Assembly: GCA_036387415.1 (NCBI GenBank)
Contig: DASVTU010000039.1
Coordinates: 992,001 to 1,056,000, forward strand
Source: DASVTU01 sp036387415
GTDB lineage: Bacteria; Acidobacteriota; Blastocatellia; Pyrinomonadales; Pyrinomonadaceae
Length of the DNA: 64,000 nucleotides
Direction of reading: 5' to 3'
Part shown: in pieces, positions 45,401 through 52,864 of the stretch
Position numbering within the stretch: the stretch's first letter is position 1
Layout: every line of letters starts with the position of its first letter
Made by a program: the position numbers and the translations under genes
Notes under the pieces: generated by a model
Database searches by the model: none
What the model was told of the DNA's origin: nothing
The model's input: the letters and a program-made list of their open reading frames with translations, nothing else

Positions 45401-45475
45401 CGTCCAGACCACCTCACCGTCATCATCGCAGGTGACGCCCAACCAGCCATCCCGACCGCCGCGACGACGATGTGA
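42416..45475 (+). CDS. Double M16 family peptidase
   Basis: 1019 residues from the GTG at 42416, which has AAGGAG 11 bases upstream; upstream TTG 42380 is less likely. Two M16 units are fused. The first (~10-460) has the inverted zinc motif HLLEH (H62, E65, H66) and a downstream Glu in the helix RNELERGQNEP. The second (~590-1000) keeps the fold but has ITAEMLERG in place of HxxEH, so is inactive and probably helps enclose substrate, as known for processing peptidases and pitrilysin. A Gln/Thr/Ser-rich linker (~455-580) joins them. No signal peptide is visible, so location is uncertain. A 343-base divergent gap lies upstream, followed by a weak TATAGT at 42234. Confidence 0.92.
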   Translation: MQEQLPSGVEFIAEDDGISEYRLTNGMKLLLVENRVAPVATFCVLYKVGSRNEAVGYTGSTHLLEHMMFKGTPAFNKEKNTQIAATLQKIGADFNATTWYDRTNYYETVPSDQLELAIRLEADRMRNSFIADADRQSEMTVVRNELERGQNEPMLVLDEAVYATAFREHPYHHPTIGWRADVENVPTARLKAFYDTFYHPNNTTAIVVGDFERAAALELVQKYFGSYPETREPIPEVYTDEPPQQGERRLVVRRAGELALVQIAFHTPAVLGQTTVLSNEELARRAEAPPAENDIYALVVLSAAMSNGVTSRLYQALVERELAVSVNTHADQFRDPGLFNIYVTVSPGTEASAVEAVVLAELQEVADAGLSEAEVEKARQQIVAEVAYNRDGTFNIASQISEAEAVADWRFYKDYAANIAKVVPEDVRRVAGKYFMEDNRTVGHFIPKQTTPAENGSNSNGSNGVAQLRDAAGVTPPRTVRQASDALKLKASSVPHGWKFYRDPEGNEVSDADEPDVNKMMFGTGVSVEEVDTTTGTQQGQTDTPAQQQTQEGGSTTPQQSRAERGISPRGDKSSDAAEANTPASVGRSSFASRVARTELANGAVLLVLENAATPTVSVRGSLRAGSYFEPRDKPGLARITAEMLERGTRRRSKLEIAGALESVGAEIDFAADTFAVNIRGRSLSKDFPRLIETLAECLREPSFPAEELEKLKQQTVAAIQEQQSSTSFRAYERLTQTIFDEANPFYRHSGEQLVRSITSITVADVERFYNERYGGRSLILSVSGDTKAAQVAEQFGAAFGAFEGPESVEITVNDPPPQSETRREFVLLKDKANVDIMLGSAAPLRRDAKDYYAASIANSALGESTLSSRLGLQVRDVEGLTYGIGSRFRAPSLAAGPWYIAVSVNPQNVEKAVGSALNVLRDYVANGIRPDELADEKSSAIGSFKVSLSTNAGLAEALWNAEFYRLGTDYIDRFPQLIQAVTVEEVNDAIRKYFRPDHLTVIIAGDAQPAIPTAATTM

Positions 45476-45539
45476 AACCCTGCCACTCTCGGCGCGTTTA
45501 CGCGGCGCGCGTTAGAAAAAGAATCAAGCAGGGAGAGGC

Positions 45540-45585
45540 AGAAAAGCCACATGGAATCACCAGTGATTCCATGTGGCTTTTCTGT
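45540..45585 (+). terminator. Strong rho-independent terminator
   Basis: A perfect stem of about 20 bp (GAAAAGCCACATGGAATCA and complement) with a loop of a few bases around CCAG and TTTTCTGTTTT. It ends the M16 transcript; the T-run on the opposite strand is weaker, but it could serve the convergent gene too. Confidence 0.9.
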
Positions 45586-45630
45586 TTTGGTGACGGCGTC
45601 GCAGATGAAGAAACTGCGACGGTCGATGCC

Positions 45631-48426
45631 TTAGCTTGGGCCGAATCGTGAACGATATTCGGCGGAGGTGATAAAGGCTTTGACCATTTCGGCGGCAACG
45701 AAGTCGCCGTTGAACTGGTTGAGCTTGTTGAGCCAGAAGTTATAGCCCGCGAGGCTGTTATCGGGTGGGTCGTCCGGGTTGCGTCGGAGATAGCCGAAAT
45801 ACTGCATGAGGACGAAGGCCGCGTTGAACTCTCTCTGCTTGATTTCCTCTGCTTCGGCCACTTTGCGGAGCACGGTGGCGCGCGTCTCCGTGTGGTCGTT
45901 CAAGCCCGCCACCAGCGAATCGCGGAAGGCGGTGGCCGCCGGGATGTTGCCGCGAATTTCGCCGCCGGGGAATTGCGTGGAGTGGAAGTTGACGTAGGCG
46001 CGTCCTTCGCGGAGGTTCGCCAACTGCGCGGCCAGCGTCGTGTTATTGCCTTCGGGCGCGTCCCACTTGCCACTTACCGTGCCGCCGACGCCGGAGGTGA
46101 ACGGCCTGACCACCTGGTCGTTAGGATTGTTGTCGTTGAAGGGATTACCGAGGAAGCCCCAGACGACGGGGCCGTTGGTCGTCGGCGTGACGGCTGCTCC
46201 CGCATGAATATGCGCGTTGAGCAGATTGTCGTTGGCTTCGTTGGGCGACTGCGAGCCTGTGAAGTCCATGTTGTTGACGATGGCGCTAAAGGTCATGGCC
46301 GTCTGCGCCTCGTTGAATTGGAGCCGCGCCGTGCCGAAGGAGGCGGGTCTTGCACCGCCGTTGGAGGACGTGGGATTGGCAGGCGGATTTTCCTGCGCGT
46401 TAGTCATGTTGACGATGAAGAGTCGCACCTGACTGGGCGACAATCCGGCGGACGCAAGGAGGTTGTCAACGTACTGTTGATTGGTCAGCGTGGACGGATA
46501 CTTCGAGACGAATTCGGGGCGCGTGATGAAGGTCTCGAAGAAGTCTTGCTTGTTGGCTTCCAACCGCGCCTGCCAGTCGCCTTCGCCGACCACTACGTCT
46601 CTGCTGATGGCGTGCGTGTCGCGCATGAAGGGCGCGTATCGCGGCAAGGTTCCGAAGGCCGCTTTGTGCGTGAGATAGACGAGGAAGCCCGTCTGTTGAA
46701 ATTCAATCGAGAGGAAGAAGGCCGCAGAGGTGTTTATCTTCCTCGTTTCGCGGCAGAACGTGTTGGTGCCGCAGGAGGTGATTTGGTTTGTCCAGAAGGC
46801 GAGTCCGGCGGCGTCGGGTTCGCGGTTGAGGAAGTCTAGATAGTGCTGGCGCACGAAGAACTGCGCGTCGGCAGCGTCGAGCGGATTGGAAGTGGGCGCG
46901 GTGGTGTCGTTATCGACAATCTCCACTTCGGCCTTGTCGGGGCTGCCGAGGCCGACGCCCGTGCCCGTCGGGTTGCTGAGCGCGAGGTAAATGTGCTCGC
47001 CGCTCTCGCCGTTGAAGTTGTCGTCAATGAGAAAGACTTTGAAGGTCTTGCTGGTTTCGCCGGGGGCGAAGTGGAGCGTGCCGAGCGCGATTTCGTAATC
47101 GGACTTTTGAGAGGCGCTGCCGGGAGCGTCGAAGGTGCCGTAGTTGACGGTGGCCGCGCCGGACACGTCGCCCAAGCGCGTGACGGTGACGTTGATGCTG
47201 CCGCCCTCGCCGATGCTGAATTCGTCGCCCGCAAACTGGATGAGCGATGTGGCCGACGAGGTGGTCGGACGCAGCGAACCAAAGAGGCCGTGGGTTTCGT
47301 GTGCGAGTCCGGCGGTAAAATAGAGTGCGTTGGGGTCGCCGCCATTGCCGCCGTTGCCGAAGGTCAGTGCCCAGAGAAAATCGTTCTCGATGGGCGTGCC
47401 GTCTTCGCCCTCTAACGCGCCGAGGAATGCGCCGGTGCTCGGGTTGAAGGCGTTGATGCGCCCGTCGTCCTCGAAATTGCCGACGAGCAAGGCGTTAGCG
47501 AAGATGCCGAAACTGGCGGGCGCAATCGTCATGCCCCACGGCGAACTGAGCGGGCTGCCCGGACCGTTGGTGACGAGGCGACCGAGGAAGTTGCCGTTGA
47601 AGTCGAAGGTGCTGATGATGCCGTTGCCCGCGCCCGGAATATCGAGTCCGGTCATGGGGTTAATTTTGGCGTAAGCGACGTAGAGTTTGCCGCCGAGGGC
47701 TTGAATGTTGAAGGGCGAATAATCGGAGGGGAGCGCGGGGTCTGTGAAGTTGCCGGGGAGCGCGAGTTGGACGAAGTTCGAGGCGAAAACGTCGATACGT
47801 CGCTGGCTCACGTTGGCGGCATAGAGAAAGTTGTGCTGACCGTTATTGCCGATGGCGAGTCCGGTGTAGACCGCTCCGTCCTTGTGCGCCACGATGACGC
47901 CAGTCCGCGAACCCGCCGTCGGGACGTTCGGGTTCCAGGCCACGATGTTTCCCGTAATCGAAGAGAAGATGAAACGCGCCGGGCCGCTCGCCGCGCCGAC
48001 GGCGAAAGCGAAATCGTTGGTCGTGTTGGCGACCGTGCCCGTGGGCAGCCCGCCGGGGATGTCGATGGAGGGGAGGCCGGGATTGATGGTGAGCGGGCTA
48101 CCGCCCACGTCGCCGCGATAGAGCGTGGACGTGTTCGAACCGGCGTTGGCGACCCAGAAGGGACTCGTCGCCGTCAGAGAGATGCCCCATGGATTGACGA
48201 GCAGTTTGTCTTCGATGAGCGCGAGGCCAGCCACGTCGGAGACGAGATTGGTCTGACGGTAAGCCGCGCCCGGCGCGATGACGGGTATCTGCTGCTGCTG
48301 CACATCCTGCAAGGCGCGTGCGGAGGTGGTGGTTGGGAGGTTGAAAGGGAAGATGGCCGTCAGGCAGACCAGCATCAATCCCGTGAGTTTGCGCGCATGA
48401 TGTCTGTTGAAACGCAGATGACGCAT
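45631..48426 (-). CDS. Secreted TIGR03118 / Calx-beta / DUF4214 protein with CHRD domain inserted
   Basis: 931 residues. Signal region ~1-40. Residues ~50-400: TIGR03118-type propeller (LVSDVAGLALIEDKLLVNPWG, NDFAFAVG, SPWGMTIAPASFG). ~400-515: a Calx-beta domain (FSIGEGGSINVTVTRLGD, PGETSKTFKV). From ~525: DUF4214 (FFVRQHYLDFLNREPDAAGL), interrupted near 680 after GLSPSQ by a CHRD domain (MTNAQENPP, LNAHIHAGA, GEIRGNI), and resumed near 825 with VAGLNDHTETRATVLRKVAE through to the end. The same DUF4214 runs uninterrupted in the subtilase at 55324-60336. Likely exported and surface-linked. A promoter lies ~290 bases upstream. GGAG precedes the ATG at 48426. Confidence 0.88.
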   Translation of the reverse strand: MRHLRFNRHHARKLTGLMLVCLTAIFPFNLPTTTSARALQDVQQQQIPVIAPGAAYRQTNLVSDVAGLALIEDKLLVNPWGISLTATSPFWVANAGSNTSTLYRGDVGGSPLTINPGLPSIDIPGGLPTGTVANTTNDFAFAVGAASGPARFIFSSITGNIVAWNPNVPTAGSRTGVIVAHKDGAVYTGLAIGNNGQHNFLYAANVSQRRIDVFASNFVQLALPGNFTDPALPSDYSPFNIQALGGKLYVAYAKINPMTGLDIPGAGNGIISTFDFNGNFLGRLVTNGPGSPLSSPWGMTIAPASFGIFANALLVGNFEDDGRINAFNPSTGAFLGALEGEDGTPIENDFLWALTFGNGGNGGDPNALYFTAGLAHETHGLFGSLRPTTSSATSLIQFAGDEFSIGEGGSINVTVTRLGDVSGAATVNYGTFDAPGSASQKSDYEIALGTLHFAPGETSKTFKVFLIDDNFNGESGEHIYLALSNPTGTGVGLGSPDKAEVEIVDNDTTAPTSNPLDAADAQFFVRQHYLDFLNREPDAAGLAFWTNQITSCGTNTFCRETRKINTSAAFFLSIEFQQTGFLVYLTHKAAFGTLPRYAPFMRDTHAISRDVVVGEGDWQARLEANKQDFFETFITRPEFVSKYPSTLTNQQYVDNLLASAGLSPSQVRLFIVNMTNAQENPPANPTSSNGGARPASFGTARLQFNEAQTAMTFSAIVNNMDFTGSQSPNEANDNLLNAHIHAGAAVTPTTNGPVVWGFLGNPFNDNNPNDQVVRPFTSGVGGTVSGKWDAPEGNNTTLAAQLANLREGRAYVNFHSTQFPGGEIRGNIPAATAFRDSLVAGLNDHTETRATVLRKVAEAEEIKQREFNAAFVLMQYFGYLRRNPDDPPDNSLAGYNFWLNKLNQFNGDFVAAEMVKAFITSAEYRSRFGPS

Positions 48427-48720
48427 GTGGAATTCTCCTGTTTGTGAAGCGGGTGATTCTTCGATTCGCGTCGCACGGCGCTCGGACGCAAAAACTAGAG
48501 AGACGCGCGCGGCGACGTTGGAATACTAATTTTCATGAGACAAGCGACGAAAACCCTGCTTGGCGGGGAGACGATTTTTCTGAACACTTCCGAACGAAGG
48601 TCAGCAATCAAAAACCGAACTGCCGGAACCGAGACGCTGACGTTCAAAAGTCGAGAGGCTCTATCGACACCGAGAGCGCACGGCGAGGACGCTCTTTCAG
48701 CAGTTTCTTCAGGAGACGCG
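48427..48720 (-). other. Long 5' leader of the DUF4214/CHRD gene
   Basis: From the predicted promoter to the ATG there are about 290 transcribed but untranslated bases. I find no known riboswitch. Short pieces (TTTTCGTC, GTCTCATGAAAAT, GTCGCC, GGAGAATT before the start) recur in the same order upstream of the subtilase gene (55235-55323). No other gene is seen here. Confidence 0.4.
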
Positions 48721-48725
48721 CACGG

Positions 48726-48755
48726 AATTTATGCCCGCCGGAGCAACGCTGTCAA
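48726..48755 (-). promoter_or_regulatory. Sigma-70-type promoter for the DUF4214/CHRD gene
   Basis: On the minus strand TTGACA (48755-48750), an 18-base spacer and TAAATT (48731-48726). The predicted start is near 48718. Confidence 0.65.
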
Positions 48756-48837
48756 GAACTTTGCCCGACCTTACAGGCGACGTTCGCGGGGCGCGGCGGA
48801 TGTGGTTTGTTCAAACAGACGAAACTCGTCGGCGACG

Positions 48838-49839
48838 TTATTGCATTTCCGCGATGATGGCATCGGCAAACTCGGTCGTCTTGGCCTTGCCGCCGATGTC
48901 GCCCGTACGGACTTCGCCTTGCTCGAAGACCCTGAGCATCGCTTTTTCAATGCGTTCGGCGGCGTCGCGTTCGTCGATGTAGCGCAGCATGAGGATGCCG
49001 GATTGCAGGAGCGCGGTCGGGTTGGCGATGCCCTGTCCGGCGATGTCGGGCGCGCTTCCGTGCACGGCTTCAAAGACCGCGCCCTGCTCGCCGATGTTTG
49101 CACCCGGAACGAGTCCGAGGCCGCCGATGAGACCCGCGCATAAATCCGAAACGATGTCGCCGTAGAGATTTTCGAGCAGCATGATGTCGAATTGTTCGGG
49201 ACGCATGACGAGTTGCATGCAGGCGTTATCGACAATCTTGTCGTCGGCTTCGATTTCGGGAAAGCCTTCGGCCACTTTGCGAAAGCAATCGAGAAAGAGT
49301 CCGTCGGACAATTTCATGATGTTGGCCTTGTGCACGGCAGTCACTTTCTTGCGACCCTCACGACGCGCAAACTCGAAGGCGTAGCGCGCGATGCGCGTCG
49401 AAGCCTTCTCCGTGATGATTTTAATGCTCTCGACGACGCCGGGAACCACCACATGTTCGATGCCGGAATAGAGGTCTTCCGTGTTTTCGCGCACGACGAC
49501 GAGGTCAAGTTCCGGATAGCGCGAAGGCACGTTCGGGAGCGCGCGCACGGGGCGGAGGTTGGCATACAAATCCAACGCTTTACGCAGGCCGACATTGACC
49601 GACGTGAAGCCTTTGCCGACGGGCGTCGTAATCGGCCCCTTCAAGGCGACGCGGTTGCGCTTGATGGATTCGAGGAGGTCTTCGGGCAGCGTCGTGCCGT
49701 ACTTTTCGAGCGCCTGCGCGCCCGCATAATGCGTCTCCCAATGCACATCGACGCCCGTCGCCTCGATGATGCGAACCACCGCCGAAGTGACTTCGGGGCC
49801 GATGCCGTCGCCCGGTATGAGTGTGATAGTATGTGCCAT
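48838..49839 (-). CDS. NAD-type isocitrate/isopropylmalate dehydrogenase
   Basis: 333 residues from the ATG at 49839; an extension to 49911 would run through the repeat element. Beta-decarboxylating dehydrogenase: N-terminal IPGDGIGPEVT, substrate loop FTSVNVGLRKALDLYANLRPV, VVRENTEDLYSGIEH, KANIMKLSDGLF, and metal-binding VDNACMQLV with LYGDIVSDLCAGLIGGLG. The YSGIEH with NTEDLY pattern and length fit NAD-dependent isocitrate dehydrogenase of the archaeal/Thermus branch rather than LeuB, which has a different loop. GEQGAVFEAVHGSAPDIAG precedes the NAD site. It yields 2-oxoglutarate in the TCA cycle. LeuB or homoisocitrate dehydrogenase remain less likely alternatives. Confidence 0.85.
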   Translation of the reverse strand: MAHTITLIPGDGIGPEVTSAVVRIIEATGVDVHWETHYAGAQALEKYGTTLPEDLLESIKRNRVALKGPITTPVGKGFTSVNVGLRKALDLYANLRPVRALPNVPSRYPELDLVVVRENTEDLYSGIEHVVVPGVVESIKIITEKASTRIARYAFEFARREGRKKVTAVHKANIMKLSDGLFLDCFRKVAEGFPEIEADDKIVDNACMQLVMRPEQFDIMLLENLYGDIVSDLCAGLIGGLGLVPGANIGEQGAVFEAVHGSAPDIAGQGIANPTALLQSGILMLRYIDERDAAERIEKAMLRVFEQGEVRTGDIGGKAKTTEFADAIIAEMQ

Positions 49840-49844
49840 AAGTT

Positions 49845-49992
49845 TAGAATTCAGGAGCCAGAATTCAGAATTCAGAATAGCGAAGACAAAATCGAGAAGA
49901 CAGAAGACCAAACGGAAACGCCGCTGCTCGAAGCAGTTTTGTTTTCATGCCGGCTCCTGAATTCTGAATTCTGACTTCTTGAATTGAAATCA
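49845..49992. repeat. GAATTCT/CTCCTGA hairpin element
   Basis: Left arm TTTAGAATTCAGGAGCCAG then AATTCAGAATTCAG; right arm CCGGCTCCTGAATTCTG then AATTCTGACTTC. Loop with GAGAAGACAGAAGACC and CTGCTCGAAGCAG. It lies between divergent genes (dehydrogenase and thiO-like). Confidence 0.75.
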
Positions 49993-50009
49993 TACCAGTA
50001 GTTTCAATA

Positions 50010-51245
50010 ATGCGAAACGAAGAATTGTCGGGTCGGAAAACGACGGACGTGCTCGTCGTCGGCGGAGGTGTGATTGGCTTGGGCGTGGCGCGCGAACTCG
50101 GACGACGCGGTTTGAGCGTCGCACTCGTCGAGCGCGGGCGTGTGGGCGCGGAGGCGTCTGATGCTGCCGCAGGGATGCTCGCGCCGCAGTCGGAGGCCAA
50201 CCGCGACGACGAGTTTTTTCGTCTGCAATGCGCGAGCCGCGACATGTATCCGTCGTTTGCCGCCGCGCTTGCGGAGGAATCCGGCATCGATGTGGAACTC
50301 GACCGGACGGGCACGCTCTACGTCGCTTTGACGGCGCATGATGAAACGGAATTGGAGAAACGTCATGCGTGGCAGACGCGTGCGGGGTTCGCGGTCGAAC
50401 GTTTGACGAATGCGGAGGCGCGTCTGTTGGAGCCACACGTTTCGCCGGAGGTGCGGTTGGCGCTCAGGTTTCCGTCGGACTGGCAGGTGGAAAATCGTCG
50501 GCTCGTCGCGGCGCTCAAGGCAAGCGTCGGAGACTGCGGCGTGCGGACGTTTGCGGATACAGAAGTGACGGGCGTGTGCGTTGCGCGTGGGCGCGTGGCG
50601 GGTGTGGAGACGACGCGCGGATTCTTCGCGGCGGGCACGGTCGTCGTCGCGGCGGGCGCGTGGAGTTCGTCGATTCCGTTTGCGCCGTCGTCTGATTCGC
50701 CTTTCTCGTCTTCTGATTTCGCTTCTTCGTCACCCGACGACGGACACGCGGAGCATCCACGCATCGAACCCGTGCGCGGGCAGATGCTTTGCTACGAGTC
50801 GCGGCCTCCACTGGTGCGTCACGTCGTCTACAGCCCGCGCGGTTATATCGTGCCGCGACGCGACGGTCGGCTGCTCGCGGGTTCAACGACCGAGAGCGTG
50901 GGCTTCCAAAAGACTTTGACGACGGAGGGCACGCAGGCGATTGCGTCGGCGGCGCACGAGATTGCTCCGGCGGTGGGTGGGTTGCGACTCAAGGATGCGT
51001 GGGCGGGTCTGCGTCCATGCGCGGCGGACGAGTGGCCTGTCATCGGCGCGTCCGAGGCGGTCGGCGGTCTCGTCTACGCCACGGCTCACTATCGCAACGG
51101 AATCCTCCTCGCGCCGTTGACGGCAGAGGTCGTTGCCGAAATAATCATCAATGGCACGCCGCGCGGCTCCGCGCACATGCTCGAAGCCTTCTCTCCCGAA
51201 CGCTTCCGCCGCATAGAGAAGGCGGTCGGTTCTCATCAGAAGTAG
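50010..51245 (+). CDS. thiO: FAD-dependent glycine oxidase (ThiO-like)
   Basis: 411 residues, D-amino-acid-oxidase superfamily. Dinucleotide-binding motif VLVVGGGVIGLGVARELGRRG (about 14-34), then GRVGAEASDAAAGMLAPQ as in ThiO, the PVRGQM strand, YIVPRRDGRLLAGST and the C-terminal GLRPCAADEWPVIG with YATAHYRNGILLAP. ThiO oxidises glycine to iminoglycine for the thiazole part of thiamine. No other thi gene is near and no TPP riboswitch is visible, so the substrate is inferred from the motif set. A Ser/Asp-rich insert of ~25 residues (FAPSSDSPFSSSDF and onward) sits in the substrate domain. It ends just before the thioredoxin cluster. Confidence 0.85.
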   Translation: MRNEELSGRKTTDVLVVGGGVIGLGVARELGRRGLSVALVERGRVGAEASDAAAGMLAPQSEANRDDEFFRLQCASRDMYPSFAAALAEESGIDVELDRTGTLYVALTAHDETELEKRHAWQTRAGFAVERLTNAEARLLEPHVSPEVRLALRFPSDWQVENRRLVAALKASVGDCGVRTFADTEVTGVCVARGRVAGVETTRGFFAAGTVVVAAGAWSSSIPFAPSSDSPFSSSDFASSSPDDGHAEHPRIEPVRGQMLCYESRPPLVRHVVYSPRGYIVPRRDGRLLAGSTTESVGFQKTLTTEGTQAIASAAHEIAPAVGGLRLKDAWAGLRPCAADEWPVIGASEAVGGLVYATAHYRNGILLAPLTAEVVAEIIINGTPRGSAHMLEAFSPERFRRIEKAVGSHQK

Positions 51246-51288
51246 CGTGTCGATAAATCAAACTCATTGGATTTTTTTGGCGGTTCTC

Positions 51289-52719
51289 ATGAACAAAAGA
51301 TTTCGGATGAAAAATTTCTGCGCCCACATTCTCGTCATCGTCTGCGCGTGCACATGCGTCGCGGCGTTTCTTCCGGTCGCACAGTTTGAGACGTACGCAC
51401 AGGCGCGTCCGCAGAGATTGAACGGCGACGGTTCTCTCGGACAGGGAAACATCAACAGCGCGGCGGCGTTACATGAGGAGGCCGCGCAGTACGCGAATAA
51501 GAAGTTTGACGAGTTTGCGAGCAAGCGTGTGCCGTACGATCAGCAACTGGCGAATAAAATCTTGCAGGAGCAACGCGACCTCGCCCTCCGCAACGCAGCG
51601 ACGCTCGCCGCACGCGGCCCACTCAAGGGCACAGACATCTTTTATCTCGGCAAGCTCTACGCAATCGCGGGGAAACACGAAGGCGCGGTCGAAGCGATGC
51701 GGCGTTTCATCGCCGAAGTGAGCGGCGGCAACAACGTTGGCAATGTTGGCGGTAATGTTGGCGGTAACGCGTCGGTCGAAAATTTGCAGGATGCGCGGCG
51801 CGTGTTGATTGTCGAAGCCGTGCAGTTGAACTTGCGCGACGAAGCGGAGAAGATGCTTGAAGAATACGTGCGCGCCGTGCCGCCGAAAGCCCAAGACCGT
51901 TTCCTTCTGGAAAATATGCTGGCGGGCGCGTTTTATAAGATGGCGCAATTTGAACGCGCCGCGCCGCACGCGCTCGAAGCATTCAAGGCCATCAAACTCG
52001 CACAGGAAAAAACGGACGAACCGCGCCGCCGCGACGAACTACTGTTCAACGCCGCAAACCTTCTCGCAGACATCTACACCAAATCGAAACGACGCGACGA
52101 AGCCATCGCCACCTTGCAAGAACTGCGACGGCTCGGACTCTCGTACCCGTCCGCATACCTCTACTCGAAGGCGGCCAGCCTGCTTGAGCGACACGGCCCA
52201 ATCGTCAGCAGTGTGCCGTCCGCGACCGAGGCTGCTGCGATGACGGCGACGACGGCGGTCGCGCCCGATTTGGTCGTCGCCGAATGGATTGACCAGCAAG
52301 CCTTGAAGCTTTCGGACTTGCGTGGTCGCATCGTGCTGCTCGATTTCTGGGCGACGTGGTGCGGCCCCTGTCTCGTCACCATCCCGAAGCTCAACGGGCT
52401 GCAAAAGAAGTATCGCGACAGAGGACTGGTGGTGCTCGGCGTGACAGATTTTCAGGGGAGCGCGGAGGGACGCACGATGTCGCCCGCCGAAGAATTGGTT
52501 TACCTGCGACAGTTCAAAAAGAGATTCAACGTCGATTACGGATTCGCCATCTCCGACCGCGAAGACAACAGCCGCAACTACGGCGTCAATTCGCTCCCCA
52601 CCGTCGCACTCATCGACCGCACGGGACGCGTCCGCCATTTCATCATCGGCCTCTACGAAGGCAGCGATGCGGAACTCTCCGCCGCCGTCAAGAAGTTGCT
52701 CGACGAACCGGGGAATTAG
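51289..52719 (+). CDS. Secreted TlpA-like thioredoxin protein with helical-repeat N-terminal part
   Basis: 476 residues from the ATG at 51289; a GTG at 51247 and an ATG at 51307 are alternatives. Signal peptide ~1-38 (HILVIVCACTCVAAF, ending AQA). ~40-330: helical, TPR-like (QLNLRDEAEKMLEEYV, LLADIYTKSKRRDEAIATLQEL), with a Gly/Asn-rich loop. ~345-476: thioredoxin fold with active site ATWCGPCLVTIPKLN and cis-Pro in NSLPTVALID. Such TlpA/ResA-type proteins reduce disulfides in the periplasm, for example in cytochrome c maturation. The next genes encode a CcdA-thioredoxin fusion and another thioredoxin-fold protein. Confidence 0.87.
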   Translation: MNKRFRMKNFCAHILVIVCACTCVAAFLPVAQFETYAQARPQRLNGDGSLGQGNINSAAALHEEAAQYANKKFDEFASKRVPYDQQLANKILQEQRDLALRNAATLAARGPLKGTDIFYLGKLYAIAGKHEGAVEAMRRFIAEVSGGNNVGNVGGNVGGNASVENLQDARRVLIVEAVQLNLRDEAEKMLEEYVRAVPPKAQDRFLLENMLAGAFYKMAQFERAAPHALEAFKAIKLAQEKTDEPRRRDELLFNAANLLADIYTKSKRRDEAIATLQELRRLGLSYPSAYLYSKAASLLERHGPIVSSVPSATEAAAMTATTAVAPDLVVAEWIDQQALKLSDLRGRIVLLDFWATWCGPCLVTIPKLNGLQKKYRDRGLVVLGVTDFQGSAEGRTMSPAEELVYLRQFKKRFNVDYGFAISDREDNSRNYGVNSLPTVALIDRTGRVRHFIIGLYEGSDAELSAAVKKLLDEPGN

Positions 52720-52830
52720 TAAAAGGGCGGAAGGCTAACCGCACATTTTTCAACGACGCTGCTGTCTTCACTTTTCCTTTTTCCCTATTCAGTTGGCTTT
52801 TTACACTTTTTACCTTTTCTCGCTTCGGCT
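52715..52830. repeat. AAAGGGC-word element, poor copy
   Basis: GTAAAAGGGCGGAAGGCTAACC and later CTTTTCCTTTTTCCC and TTTTACACTTTTTACCTTTTC. Pairing is weak compared with other elements. It separates the two tandem thioredoxin genes. Confidence 0.4.
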
Positions 52831-52864
52831 ATTGACTATGATTTGTTGTAATCTCTGATTCGTT

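Noticed and set aside
45892..48447. Two plus-strand open frames of 248-315 codons opposite the DUF4214/CHRD gene
   Set aside because: Antisense shadows; the minus-strand frame has recognisable domains throughout.
48427..48600. Possible c-di-GMP-I riboswitch (GGACGCAAA text) near 48490
   Set aside because: The GGACGCAAA is on the plus strand, with no gene downstream on that strand and none of the other conserved pieces.
49840..50009. TPP riboswitch before the ThiO-like gene
   Set aside because: The gap is filled by a repeat hairpin; no CUGAGA or ACCUGAUCUGG-like text is present.
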